Assembly (NCBI GenBank): GCA_004322135.1 | Contig: SCSG01000045.1 | Location: forward strand, 53,639-117,638 | Source: Burkholderiaceae bacterium | GTDB lineage: Bacteria; Pseudomonadota; Gammaproteobacteria; Burkholderiales; Burkholderiaceae_B | Direction: 5' to 3' | Length of the DNA: 64,000 nucleotides | Part shown: positions 1 to 9,546 of the stretch, piece after piece | How the letters are laid out: every line of letters begins with the position of its first letter | Numbering within the stretch: position 1 is the first letter of the stretch | Program-made: the position numbers and the translations under genes | Notes under the pieces: model-generated | Database searches by the model: none | What the model was told of the DNA's origin: nothing | Seen by the model: only the letters and a program-made list of their open reading frames with translations

Positions 1-2
1 CC

Positions 3-80
3 GCCAGTTTGATGGATGACTTCATCAAGGCGTTTGTGGCGGCCGTACCCAGTTTGCCGTTTGTGGCCCACCAAGAGTGA
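3..80 (+). CDS. C-terminal fragment of an unidentified protein (5' end outside window)
   Basis: One frame is open from base 3 to a TGA at 78-80 and reads 25 residues ending in FVAHQE. It is followed at once by an AT-rich intergenic stretch, as expected for the end of a gene. The fragment is too short to assign a family, and a chance open frame cannot be excluded. Confidence 0.35.
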   Translation, partial: ASLMDDFIKAFVAAVPSLPFVAHQE

Positions 81-128
81 TTAATAAATTCTTACTATCA
101 ATTAATAAGTTATTTAAATTTTCTTTAT

Positions 129-168
129 GTGTGGGCACACTATCTAATACTATGACATCTAATGTTAG
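129..168. promoter_or_regulatory. AT-rich promoter region with short repeats upstream of the binding-protein gene
   Basis: The 157 bases between the upstream stop and the next ATG are AT-rich. They hold a perfect inverted repeat GTGTG-GG-CACAC (129-140), a direct repeat ATCTAAT (142-148 and 157-163) and CTAA-TG-TTAG (159-168). These could be regulator sites around a promoter. No regulator is identified, and chance occurrence in AT-rich DNA is possible. Confidence 0.3.
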
Positions 169-237
169 AAGTAGTAACCATTGCGCCGGCCGAACAGGCG
201 GCGCTGGTCTATTTCCAACAAAATAACGGAGGCGGAT

Positions 238-1458
238 ATGAGGTTGCGCACAGTATTAAGTCAGGCGCTGGTGGTCAGTGCCCTGGGGTTTGCCATGACG
301 TCGGTACAGGCCGAGGGCACACTCAAAATAGGTCTTGTGGCGCCGTTTTCCGGCCCATTTGCCGCGTACGGCACGCAAATGTATGACGGCATGAAAACGT
401 ATATGTCCCTGAATGGCGACGAGGTCGCGGGCAAGAAGATAGAGATCATTCGTCGTGATACCGGTGGCAGTGGGCCCGCATCCGCCAAGCGGCTGTCGCA
501 AGAGCTGGTCACGCGTGACAAGGTTGATTTCCTGGCCGGATATGGCCTGACACCCGAGGCGCAGGCTTCAGGCTCTGTGGCCGAGGCGTCCAAGACGCCG
601 ATGATCGTCATGAATGCCGCTACGACATCCATCATGGACAAGTCGAAATACATTGCCCGGGTTTCACTGACGACGCTGCAAGGCGGTGACGTCATGGGTC
701 GTTGGGCTGCCCAGGCGGGTATCAAGAAGGTCGTGACGATGGTGGCAGATTACGGCCCCGGTATTGATGCCGAGACGGCCTTCAAGAAAACCTTCACAGC
801 CGGTGGCGGCACAATTCTGGATTCCATCCGTACGCCTTTGAACAACCCGGATTTCGGGCCGTTCATGCAACGCGCCCACGACCTGAAGCCGGATGCCGTT
901 TTCGTATTCGTGCCGGCAGGCGAGCAAAGCATCAGTTTCATGAAGAATTTTCGTGAAAAAGGCATGAGTGCCGCGGGAGTCAAAGTCATTGGCCCAGGAG
1001 ACGTCACCGATGACCACGTGTTGAACACCATGGGCGACGAGGCCTTGGGCGTCATTACCACGCACCAGTATTCCCAGGCGCACAATTCTCCCGAGAACAA
1101 GAAATTCCTGGCTGCCTATGCGAAGGTCAATCCGGATGCGGGTCCCGCCAACTTCATGACCGTAAGTGGTTACGACGGTATGGATGCCATCTATCAGGTG
1201 GCCAAGAAATTGAATGGCGTGATCGACGGCGACAAGGCCATGACAGTGCTCAGGGGAATGCACATCGACAGCCCGCGTGGTCCGATCACCATCGACGCCA
1301 AAACACGCGACATTGATCAGCGCGAGTACATCCGCGTTGTGGAACGCGTGGATGGTGTGTTGAGGAACGTTGAGTTCGAACAGTACCCCAACTCAAAAGG
1401 CGAAGATAAGTTCGAGTGCCTGATTCCCGAACTGTGCAAGAAGCTTTCAAAGGGTTAA
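238..1458 (+). CDS. ABC transporter substrate-binding protein, LivK/branched-chain amino acid type (orphan)
   Basis: This is a periplasmic binding protein of the leucine-binding type (Peripla_BP_6) that would deliver a small ligand to an ABC importer. The ATG at 238 is chosen over the upstream TTG at 181 because GGAGG lies just before it. The protein then begins with a typical signal peptide (hydrophobic core VVSALGFAMT, cleavage near VQA-EG). The mature start KIGLVAPFSGPFAAYG and the late YDGMDAIY motif are characteristic of the family, and the mature length (about 385 aa) is normal. No permease or ATPase gene adjoins it, so it is an orphan binding protein, common in Alcaligenaceae. It resembles the binding protein at 60610-61785 throughout (RLSQELVTRDKVD versus RLTQELLVKDKVD). 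The ligand is unknown. Confidence 0.9.
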   Translation: MRLRTVLSQALVVSALGFAMTSVQAEGTLKIGLVAPFSGPFAAYGTQMYDGMKTYMSLNGDEVAGKKIEIIRRDTGGSGPASAKRLSQELVTRDKVDFLAGYGLTPEAQASGSVAEASKTPMIVMNAATTSIMDKSKYIARVSLTTLQGGDVMGRWAAQAGIKKVVTMVADYGPGIDAETAFKKTFTAGGGTILDSIRTPLNNPDFGPFMQRAHDLKPDAVFVFVPAGEQSISFMKNFREKGMSAAGVKVIGPGDVTDDHVLNTMGDEALGVITTHQYSQAHNSPENKKFLAAYAKVNPDAGPANFMTVSGYDGMDAIYQVAKKLNGVIDGDKAMTVLRGMHIDSPRGPITIDAKTRDIDQREYIRVVERVDGVLRNVEFEQYPNSKGEDKFECLIPELCKKLSKG

Positions 1459-1600
1459 GCACCGCGGTCTGCAAGCCGCCGGGGCGCTGATGTAAATGCG
1501 CTCCGGTAGTTGGCCGCTGCACCACGACAACTATAAAAAACAATTCAGTGGCTTTGCTCAGGGCAATGTCCGGCAACCGCCAGGCGCCATGCAACGATTG

Positions 1601-2068
1601 CTATAAAAAATGATCCAGCAGCCTGCGGCTGGCCTTGTCCAGCGCCGGCACGTGGCGAATAAGAAAATGCACGCCGTTGTGGTCGGCAATAAGAAGGGTC
1701 GAGGCCGAAAGCCGCCTGATGTCTTCTTCACCTTTCAGTATCAAATCGGTGGTACCCCGGTCCGTTTCGATGTGCCAGCGGCTGGGTGTGGCATAGCTTG
1801 ATACGCTGATGATGTGCTGGATTTCGGGCGTGAATTCGCGGCTTGCCAGCTCTTCCCTGATAAGCTGCAGGACGTCGGGCGCGAGGTCGTCGGGGCCTTC
1901 TATCCAGACAAGTTCCGCGCCGTCCATTCCCACCAGGGCCAGGCCCTCTGCGGGGGCCGAAATGGGAAAGCTGCGCACCGGCAGCACCGGCACTTCACCG
2001 TATTCGGGTGTGGCAAGCAACAGGCGCCCAAAGGCGTCGCGCCGCAAGTGAAGGTTCTGCGTGCTCAT
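1601..2068 (-). CDS. DUF1854 family protein associated with cyanophycin metabolism
   Basis: This 155-aa cytoplasmic protein has no signal peptide or membrane segment. The start at 2068 (MSTQNLHL) is preferred because it gives a 4-base ATGA overlap with the stop of the ABC transporter gene, a sign of translational coupling. The sequence matches the DUF1854 type, with VLPVRSFPISAP near the N-terminus and a C-terminal stretch TLLIADHNGVHFLIRHV. Members of this family recur beside cphA genes with the same ABC protein. Their molecular function is unknown. Family assignment rests on recognition of sequence and context. Confidence 0.8.
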   Translation of the reverse strand: MSTQNLHLRRDAFGRLLLATPEYGEVPVLPVRSFPISAPAEGLALVGMDGAELVWIEGPDDLAPDVLQLIREELASREFTPEIQHIISVSSYATPSRWHIETDRGTTDLILKGEEDIRRLSASTLLIADHNGVHFLIRHVPALDKASRRLLDHFL

Positions 2069-4323
2069 GATGCCACCTCTTCGCTGTTCTCGTCGTCCCA
2101 CGTGTTGTGGCTGGATTCAGCCGGCTCGCCGCGCGCCTGCGCCTGATACAGGCGCGAGTACGCGCCGTTCTTTGCGAGCAGGGTTTCGTGGTTGCCCACT
2201 TCGACGATTTCGCCGCGGTCAAGAACGACAAGGCGATTGGCCTGGTGCAGGGTGCTTAGACGGTGCGCAATAGAGATGGTGGTGCGCCCGCGTGTAAGGT
2301 TGTCCAGCGCCTTCTGGATCTCCTGCTCGGTTTTGGTATCAACAGACGAAGTCGCTTCGTCCAGGATCAGGATGCGCGGGTCGATCAGCAGCGCGCGGGC
2401 AATTGAAATGCGCTGGCGTTCGCCGCCCGAAAGCGCTTGCCCGCGCTCACCCACCAGCGAATCGTAGCCATGCGGCAGACGCAGGATGAACTCGTGGGCG
2501 TTGGCCGCGCGCGCCGCCGCAATGATTTCCTTGTGGCTGGCGTCGGGTTTGCCATAGGCGATGTTCTCGGCAATGGTGCCGAAAAACAGAAAGGGTTCCT
2601 GCAGCACCAGGCCGATATTGCGCCGGTACTCCGAGACGGGCAGTGAGCGGATGTCGACGCCGTCGATGTGTATGGTCCCTTCAGTCACGTCGTAAAAGCG
2701 GCAGATGAGGTTGACCAGCGTGCTTTTGCCCGAGCCGCTGTGCCCCACGAGGCCAATCATTTCGCCGGGTTCGATGTTCAGGTTGATGTCCCGGATGACC
2801 GCGCGATTGCCATAGCGAAAGCCGATATGGCGCAGCTCTATGCGTCCCTTGACCTCGGCAAGGTGCACGGGGTGAACCGGTTCGGGCACGCTCGACACAT
2901 GATCCAGAATGTCGAAAATACGCTTGGCCCCTACCGCCGCCTTTTGCGTGAACGACACGATGCGGCTCATGGAATCAAGCCGGATGTAGAAGCGGCTGAT
3001 GTACGTCAGAAAGGCCGTCAGCACCCCTACCGTGATCTGCTCGCGCGATACCAGCCAGATGCCAAAGCCCCACACGATCATCAGGCCGACTTCGGTCAGG
3101 AAAGTGACGGTAGGGGAAAACAGCGACCAGATGGCATTGACCCGGTCATTGATTGTCAGGTTTCGGTTATTGGCCTCGCGAAAGCGCCCCGCTTCGCGCC
3201 TTTCCTGGGCAAAGGCTTTCACGACGCGGATGCCGGGGATCGTGTCGGCCAGCACATTGGTCAGCTCCGACCAGATGCGGTCCGCGCGCTCGAAGCCGCG
3301 GCGCAGTCGGTCGCGCACCAGGTGGATGAGCCACGCAATGAACGGCAGGGGGATGAGCGTGACCACGGCCAGCCAGGGGTTGATCGAAACGAGAATGATG
3401 GCCGTCATGACGATCATGAGCACGTCGGTGGCGAAATCCAGCAGATGCAGCGAGAGGAAAATGCAGATCCGGTCAGATTCCGAGCCGATGCGCGAGATCA
3501 GGTCGCCTGTACGCTTGCCGCCAAAGTACTGCAGCGACAGCGTTTGCAGGTGCTGGTATGCCGCCGTGCGCAGATCGGCGCCTATGCGTTCGCTGACTCG
3601 TGCAAGGATGTAGGTGCGGCCCCAGCCCAGCCCCCACGCCACAACGGACGAAAGCAGCAATGCGCCCAAATATAGGCGCACCAACAGCCAGTCGATCGGC
3701 GTGCCGTTCTGGAACGGAATCAGTACGTCGTCCATCAGCGGCATGGTGAGGTACGGCGCAACCAGCGCGGCGGCGGTAGATATCAGCGTCAGCACAAAGC
3801 CGGTCAGAAGATGCACCCGGTACGGGCGCGCGAAGCGCCACAGGCGCAGCAGGGCCCAGGTGGAAGGAGGTTCGGAAACGCTGTCGTCACTGTCCGGTCC
3901 TTCGTCGTGGTCTGCGCCGACCCAGTCATACTTGTTGCCCGAAGCCAGCGCGCATTGGCGCTCGAATTGGGCAATAAGCCTTAGCGCCGCAAGGTTGTGG
4001 GTAAGCGTATGCCGCCAGCGGGCAAGGCGTGCGCGCGCATCCAGCAGCTCCAGCGTGCCAACGCCCGCGTGATCCTGTTGGCTTAGCGTCAGTCCCGGGC
4101 GGTAGGTCCATTCCTGCCAGTCGGCGTCGGGCGATACCTTGACCAGCAGGCGGCGCTGGGTCACGGCCAGCAGCCCCTGCGAAAATTGCAACTGCTCGTT
4201 CAGGTCCAGCTCGAGCCAGGCCAGGACGGTTTCGTTTTCCGCCAAATGCCGTTCCAGCGCAGGCAGCCAAAGGACCGGAATGTCGCTTGCCGCGGCATCC
4301 GCCTTAGTTGCTTCGGTAGTCAT
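2065..4323 (-). CDS. Cyanophycin-associated ABC transporter, fused permease and ATPase
   Basis: A 752-aa half-transporter of the exporter (ABCB/MsbA-like) type. Residues 1 to about 150 form an extra soluble domain (LAVTQRRLLVKV, then GTLELLDARARLARW) that looks like a bacterial PH-like fold. A six-helix transmembrane region starts near 180 (FVLTLISTAAALVAPYL). The ATPase has Walker A GHSGSGKST, signature LSGGERQ and Walker B ILILDEATSS, followed by the switch histidine in IAHRLST. It overlaps the DUF1854 gene by 4 bases and is divergent from the cyanophycin synthetase genes across 249 bp. This layout is the known cphA-linked arrangement. The transported substrate is not established. Confidence 0.88.
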   Translation of the reverse strand: MTTEATKADAAASDIPVLWLPALERHLAENETVLAWLELDLNEQLQFSQGLLAVTQRRLLVKVSPDADWQEWTYRPGLTLSQQDHAGVGTLELLDARARLARWRHTLTHNLAALRLIAQFERQCALASGNKYDWVGADHDEGPDSDDSVSEPPSTWALLRLWRFARPYRVHLLTGFVLTLISTAAALVAPYLTMPLMDDVLIPFQNGTPIDWLLVRLYLGALLLSSVVAWGLGWGRTYILARVSERIGADLRTAAYQHLQTLSLQYFGGKRTGDLISRIGSESDRICIFLSLHLLDFATDVLMIVMTAIILVSINPWLAVVTLIPLPFIAWLIHLVRDRLRRGFERADRIWSELTNVLADTIPGIRVVKAFAQERREAGRFREANNRNLTINDRVNAIWSLFSPTVTFLTEVGLMIVWGFGIWLVSREQITVGVLTAFLTYISRFYIRLDSMSRIVSFTQKAAVGAKRIFDILDHVSSVPEPVHPVHLAEVKGRIELRHIGFRYGNRAVIRDINLNIEPGEMIGLVGHSGSGKSTLVNLICRFYDVTEGTIHIDGVDIRSLPVSEYRRNIGLVLQEPFLFFGTIAENIAYGKPDASHKEIIAAARAANAHEFILRLPHGYDSLVGERGQALSGGERQRISIARALLIDPRILILDEATSSVDTKTEQEIQKALDNLTRGRTTISIAHRLSTLHQANRLVVLDRGEIVEVGNHETLLAKNGAYSRLYQAQARGEPAESSHNTWDDENSEEVAS

Positions 4324-4572
4324 GGAATAAGTGCGGTATTTTTGGCACAGAAAACGTCAGTTGCGTGTAAGAAAGTATGGCCAAGCGAATAGTTCTTGCT
4401 TTGCGAGCAGGCTAGGAGTGTAATTTGTTTTTTTTGCGGCTGGCTTTGCAATTCTCTTCTCTTTGGTTGCGCCTGGCAAATGCGTTCATGTATTTCCGCT
4501 TCCGGTTGTAACTAGCACTTTCGTCCGAACTGTGCCTCCCCTCCTCATTCCAATAAATTCTTTCATCTTAAG

Positions 4573-6786
4573 ATGAACAAAAAAGACATTGAATTCATAA
4601 AGATGCTGTCGCTGCGCGGGCCCAGCATCTGGGCGTACAGGCCGATTATCGAGGCATGGGTCGATATTGGTGGTCTGGAAGACTTCCCTTCCAACACCAT
4701 TCCGGGGTTCTACGAGCGGCTGTCGTCCTGGCTGCCGACTCTGGTGGAGCACCGCTGCAGCGTGGGCGCGCGTGGTGGTTTTTTACAACGGTTGCGCGAT
4801 GGCACGTGGCCCGCGCACATCCTGGAGCACGTCACGCTGGAACTGCAAAGTCTGGCGGGCCTGCCGGGTGGGCTGGGACGCGCGCGGGAGACACCGGTGC
4901 GAGGCGTTTACAGGGTCATCGTGCGCGCCTGGTACGAGCCGGTCACCCGGGCGGCGTTGTATGCCGCGCGTGATCTGGTCATGGCTGCGATTGAAGACCG
5001 CCCCTACGATGTGCAGGCGGCGGTGGACGAGCTTAGCGAGCTAACCGAAACGCTGCGTCTTGGCCCCAGCACTGACAGCATTGTCGATGCCGCCGACGAC
5101 CGCGACATTCCTGCCATACGCCTTAGCGACGTGAACCTGGTCCAGTTGGGCTACGGGGCCGCGCAGCGGCGCATCTGGACCGCCGAGACCAATCTGACCA
5201 GTGCCATAGCCGAAGGGGTATCGCGCGACAAGGACCTGACCAAGACGCTGCTCAGCGCCTGTGGCATACCGGTACCCGAAGGCCAACTGGTCAAGACGGT
5301 TGAAGAGGCCTGGGATGCCGCCCAACAGATCGGCCTGCCTGTGGTGATCAAGCCCATGGACGGCAATCACGGACGCGGCGTGTTCACCAATCTGGCCACC
5401 TACGCCGAAATCAAGACGGCGTTCGACGTGGCGGTGGACGAAGGCAGCGGTGTCGTGGTCGAACGCCACATTCAGGGCGACGAACACCGGCTGCTGGTGG
5501 TGGGCAATCGCATGGTGGCCGCGGCACGCGGTGACGTGGCCTCCGTCGTGGGCGATGGGGTGAGCACCGTCGAGCAGCTTATTGAAAGCCAGATCAACGC
5601 CGACCCGCGCCGTGGGCGCGACGAGGATCATCCGCTTAATTTCATTCGCCTGGATTCTGCAGCTCGGCTGGAAATCAGCCGGCAGGGTTATGAGGCCGAG
5701 TCCGTTCCGCCAGTGGGCAAGACCGTGGTGATCCAGCGCAGCGGGAATGTCTCGCTGGACGTCACCGACAAGGTGCATCCGTCCGTGGCGGCCACGGTTG
5801 CCCTGGCGGCGCGTGTCGTCGGCCTGGATATTGCTGGCGTGGACCTCGTGGCCAACGATATTTCCCGCCCTCTGGAAGAGCAGGGTGGTGCCATTGTCGA
5901 GGTCAATGCGGGTCCCGGCCTGCTCATGCATTTGAAGCCTGCCGAGGGCCAGTCGCGTCCGGTAGGCGAAGCCATTATTGGTCATCTGTTCCCGCCCGGA
6001 GAAGCCGGGCGCATTCCGCTGGTGGGGGTGACGGGCAGCCATGGCAAGACCACGGTCGCGCGTATCGTTACCCGCTTGCTGCAGATCGACGGTCAGTCCA
6101 CAGGCCTGGCATGCAGTGACGGCCTGTTCTTTGCGCGCCGGCACGTCAACAAGGAAGACAGCGCCAATTGGGAACAGGCACGCCGCGTGTTGCTGAATCG
6201 TTCGGTCCAGGCCGGTGTCATTGAAAACAGCAGCCGCGTCATTCTTACCGAAGGCCTGGCGTATGACCGCTGCCAGGTGGGCATTGTGACCAACCTGGAT
6301 CCGGCCGACACGCTGCCCGACCTTTATATCACCGAGGTCGATCAAATTGCCAACGTGTTTCGCACACAGGTTGACGTCGTTCTTTCAGATGGTGCCGCTG
6401 TTCTCAACGCCGACGATGACAGGGTGGCAAACATGGCGTCGCTGTGCGACGGCGATATCGTGTTTTTCGGAATGGACGGTGAATCCGCGATCATTGCCAG
6501 ACACCGGTCTGAGGGCCGGCGTGCGGTGTTCGTCCGCGGTGGCGTCATTGTGCTTGCCAATGGCCGGGTCGAAACACCCTTAACCGACGTGGCAGCCATT
6601 CCGCTTACCAAAGGCGGCACACAGCCACAACAGGTGTGCAATGTGCTGGCGGCCGTTGCGGCCGCGTGGGTGTTGGGCGTTGACGAAGCCCTCATGCGTA
6701 CCGGCATCGAGACATTTGGCCTGGATATTGCCGGGGCCGAGGTCGTGCCCGACAGCTCCGCTCCCGCACTGGAAGTTTCGGTATAA
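4573..6786 (+). CDS. cphA': Second cyanophycin synthetase-like protein, C-terminally short (CphA')
   Basis: This 737-aa paralogue of CphA has the N-terminal domain, an ATP-grasp domain (VVIKPMDGNHGRG near residue 257) and a Mur-ligase domain with an intact P-loop GVTGSHGKTT (about 484-493). It stops just where the downstream CphA enters its C-terminal Mur-ligase domain (APGRFNVF, DYGHNP), so that domain is absent. CphA adds Asp and Arg alternately to make cyanophycin in the cytoplasm. Short paralogues may act on dipeptides, assist CphA or be inactive, and which applies here is unknown. It is followed after 78 bp by cphA and is probably co-transcribed. The ribosome-binding site before the ATG is weak. 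Confidence 0.88.
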   Translation: MNKKDIEFIKMLSLRGPSIWAYRPIIEAWVDIGGLEDFPSNTIPGFYERLSSWLPTLVEHRCSVGARGGFLQRLRDGTWPAHILEHVTLELQSLAGLPGGLGRARETPVRGVYRVIVRAWYEPVTRAALYAARDLVMAAIEDRPYDVQAAVDELSELTETLRLGPSTDSIVDAADDRDIPAIRLSDVNLVQLGYGAAQRRIWTAETNLTSAIAEGVSRDKDLTKTLLSACGIPVPEGQLVKTVEEAWDAAQQIGLPVVIKPMDGNHGRGVFTNLATYAEIKTAFDVAVDEGSGVVVERHIQGDEHRLLVVGNRMVAAARGDVASVVGDGVSTVEQLIESQINADPRRGRDEDHPLNFIRLDSAARLEISRQGYEAESVPPVGKTVVIQRSGNVSLDVTDKVHPSVAATVALAARVVGLDIAGVDLVANDISRPLEEQGGAIVEVNAGPGLLMHLKPAEGQSRPVGEAIIGHLFPPGEAGRIPLVGVTGSHGKTTVARIVTRLLQIDGQSTGLACSDGLFFARRHVNKEDSANWEQARRVLLNRSVQAGVIENSSRVILTEGLAYDRCQVGIVTNLDPADTLPDLYITEVDQIANVFRTQVDVVLSDGAAVLNADDDRVANMASLCDGDIVFFGMDGESAIIARHRSEGRRAVFVRGGVIVLANGRVETPLTDVAAIPLTKGGTQPQQVCNVLAAVAAAWVLGVDEALMRTGIETFGLDIAGAEVVPDSSAPALEVSV

Positions 6787-6864
6787 CACCTACGGCCTCG
6801 GTGATGACGGGGGTTTTTCATAAGGTCTTGCCTTCGCGGCGACGCCAATAAGGATACGCAGTTC

Positions 6865-9456
6865 ATGGAAGTGTCACGTGTACGGGCTTTGCGCGGGCCC
6901 AATCTCTGGAGTCGCCGGACTTCAATCGAAGCGATCGTTTCATGCACCGATGCCGAGTGCGTCATCGATGCCATGCCCGGATTCGAAATGCGGCTGCGCG
7001 CGCGTTTCCCTGATCTGGACTTGCTGCGCCCGCTGAACAATGAACAAAGTTACTCGCTGGCGCATGCGCTGGGTTGCGCGGCGTTGAGCCTGCAGTCCAA
7101 GGCTGGGTGCGCCGTGTCGTTCCACCGTGCAACGCAGACGGTCGAAAAGGGCGTGTTTCAGGTCATTGTGGAATACAGCGAAGAAGATGTCGGCCGGCTG
7201 GCCTTTGATCTGGCTCAGGAGCTTTGCCTTTCCGCCATCGACGATACGCCGTTCGATCTGGTGGATGCGCTGGCGCGTCTGCACGAGATGAATGATGATG
7301 TGCGCCTTGGGCCAAGTACGGGCGCCATTGTGCAGGCGGCGGTAAGCCGCGCCATTCCTTATCGTCGTCTGACGCAAGGCAGCCTGGTGCAGTTTGGCTG
7401 GGGCAGTCGGCAGCGCCGCATTCAGGCCGCCGAAACCGACCGCACCAGCGCTATTGCCGAATCCATTGCCCAGGACAAGATCCTGACCAAATTGCTGTTG
7501 CACTCGGCCGGTGTTCCGGTTCCTGATGGACGCAGTGTGACGACGGCCGAGCAGGCGTGGAGCGCCGCTCAGGCAATTGGCGGACCGGTGGTGGTCAAGC
7601 CGCGCGACGGCAATCAGGGGCGCGGCGTGGCCGTGAACCTGCAGGGTCGCGAGCAGGTCATCGCCGCCTTTGAAGTGGCGTCGGAAATTTCTTCGGACGT
7701 GATCGTCGAACGCTATTTTCCAGGCCACGATTTTCGCCTGCTGGTGGTGGGCGACAAACTGGTGGCGGCGGCGCGGCGTGATCCGCCCCAGGTCATCGGC
7801 GACGGCAACCAGACCATAGGCCAGCTGGTCGAAGCCATCAATATGGATCCGGCGCGCGGCGAAGGGCATGGTTCGTCGCTGACCAAAATACACATCGACG
7901 ACGAGATAGCACGGGCCACCATGGCGGCGCAGGGCTATAACGTTCATTCCATTCCCAAGCAGGGCGTGCTGGTGGCGTTGCGCAACAACGCCAACCTGAG
8001 CACCGGCGGCACCGCAACCGATATCACGGATCATGTGCATCCCGACTTGGCCGCCGTGGCCGTGGCGGCCGCGCAGATGGTGGGCCTGGACATCTGCGGT
8101 ATTGATCTTGTCAGCGAAAGTGTGTTCGTTCCGCTGGATCAGCAGGTGGGTTGCGTTGTGGAAGTCAACGCCGCGCCCGGCCTGCGCATGCACCTGAACC
8201 CATCGTTCGGCAAGGGCCGGGCGGTTGGGGAAGCCATCATCGCCAACATGTTCCCCGACGGCGAAAACGGGCGCATTCCGGTTGTTGCCATCAGCGGCAC
8301 CAACGGCAAGACCACGACTACACGGCTTATTGCCCATATCGTGGCCGGCACCGGATTGCGCGTGGGCATGACCAATTCCGATGGTGTTTATGTGAATGGC
8401 CAGTGCATTGACACTGGTGATTGCAGCGGCCCGCGCAGCGCGGGCAATGTGCTCATGCATCCGGACGTGGATGCTGCCGTACTGGAAACGGCGCGTGGCG
8501 GCATTTTGCGCGAGGGCCTGGGGTTCGATCGATGCAACGTGGCGGTGGTGACCAATGTGGGAACGGGAGATCATCTGGGCCTGAACTACATCTGCACGGT
8601 CGAAGATCTGGCCATCGTCAAGCGGGTGGTGGTTGAAAACGTGGCACCCGATGGCATGGCGGTGCTTAATGCCGCCGACCCCATGGTTGCGCCCATGGCC
8701 GAGCATTGCCCCGGCGCAGTCACCTTCTTTGCACACGACAGCAGCCATCCGGTGCTGGCCACGCATCGCGCCCGCGGCGGGCGTGTGGTGTTCGTGGAAG
8801 ACGGCGCCATTGTGCTGGCCGAAGGCGGCAGCCAGATGCGCTTCGCACTCGACGAAATCCCCTTGACGCGTGGGGGCACGATTGCTTTTCAGGTTGAAAA
8901 CGCCATGGCGGCCGCGGCGGCAGCGTGGGCGTTGGGGCTGGATGAAGGGGTGGTGAGAACCGGCCTGGCGACGTTCGTGAGCGACGCGGGGACGGCGCCC
9001 GGGCGCTTCAATGTATTTTCATTCAAAGGTGCGATGCTCATTGCCGATTACGGCCACAACCCCGACGCCATCCTCGCGCTGGTGCGGGCCGTGGACAGCA
9101 TGCCGGCCAGGCGCCGCAGCGTGGTGATCAGCGGTGCCGGCGATCGGCGCGACGTGGACCTGCGTCGTCAGACGGAGATTCTGGGCGCGGCGTTCGACGA
9201 CGTGATTCTTTACGAAGACCAGTGCCAGCGCGGACGCGCCGACGGCGAAGTCCTGGCGCTGCTGCGCGAAGGGCTGACGGGTGCATCGCGGACGCGTTTC
9301 GTGAAGGAAATTCACGGTGAGTTCCTTGCCATCGATGCCGCGCTTGAACGCCTGGAAGAGGGCGACTTGTGCCTGATTCTTATTGATCAGGTCGAGGCGG
9401 CGCTGGAATATATTGCACGGCGTGCGCAGCCCTCCCGGCTTGAAGGCGTTGTATAG
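6865..9456 (+). CDS. cphA: Cyanophycin synthetase
   Basis: An 863-aa full-length CphA. The enzyme polymerises aspartate and arginine into the storage polymer cyanophycin using ATP. Visible parts are the N-terminal domain, an ATP-grasp domain with VVVKPRDGNQGRG (about 242-254), a Mur-ligase central domain with P-loop SGTNGKTTTTR (about 476-486) and a C-terminal Mur-ligase domain with RFNVF and IADYGHNPDAI (about 713-738). Length is typical. It lies downstream of cphA' and opposite the DUF1854/ABC pair. No cyanophycinase (cphB) or isoaspartyl dipeptidase gene is seen in this window, so degradation must be encoded elsewhere. Confidence 0.95.
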   Translation: MEVSRVRALRGPNLWSRRTSIEAIVSCTDAECVIDAMPGFEMRLRARFPDLDLLRPLNNEQSYSLAHALGCAALSLQSKAGCAVSFHRATQTVEKGVFQVIVEYSEEDVGRLAFDLAQELCLSAIDDTPFDLVDALARLHEMNDDVRLGPSTGAIVQAAVSRAIPYRRLTQGSLVQFGWGSRQRRIQAAETDRTSAIAESIAQDKILTKLLLHSAGVPVPDGRSVTTAEQAWSAAQAIGGPVVVKPRDGNQGRGVAVNLQGREQVIAAFEVASEISSDVIVERYFPGHDFRLLVVGDKLVAAARRDPPQVIGDGNQTIGQLVEAINMDPARGEGHGSSLTKIHIDDEIARATMAAQGYNVHSIPKQGVLVALRNNANLSTGGTATDITDHVHPDLAAVAVAAAQMVGLDICGIDLVSESVFVPLDQQVGCVVEVNAAPGLRMHLNPSFGKGRAVGEAIIANMFPDGENGRIPVVAISGTNGKTTTTRLIAHIVAGTGLRVGMTNSDGVYVNGQCIDTGDCSGPRSAGNVLMHPDVDAAVLETARGGILREGLGFDRCNVAVVTNVGTGDHLGLNYICTVEDLAIVKRVVVENVAPDGMAVLNAADPMVAPMAEHCPGAVTFFAHDSSHPVLATHRARGGRVVFVEDGAIVLAEGGSQMRFALDEIPLTRGGTIAFQVENAMAAAAAAWALGLDEGVVRTGLATFVSDAGTAPGRFNVFSFKGAMLIADYGHNPDAILALVRAVDSMPARRRSVVISGAGDRRDVDLRRQTEILGAAFDDVILYEDQCQRGRADGEVLALLREGLTGASRTRFVKEIHGEFLAIDAALERLEEGDLCLILIDQVEAALEYIARRAQPSRLEGVV

Positions 9457-9546
9457 TCAGGAAGGTGTTGCGCGGCATTGGGTGAGTCACGGCGAGTGCC
9501 TTCCGTTGGACGTTGCGCGCGCAATGCCCGCATACAGGAGAACAGC

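Noticed and set aside
6940-8766. 608-aa antisense ORF across cphA (and 434-aa ORF 5041-6345 across cphA')
   Set aside because: These are long open antisense frames produced by GC-rich codon bias. The products are His/Arg/Gln-rich with no motifs, while the + strand frames carry clear CphA domains.
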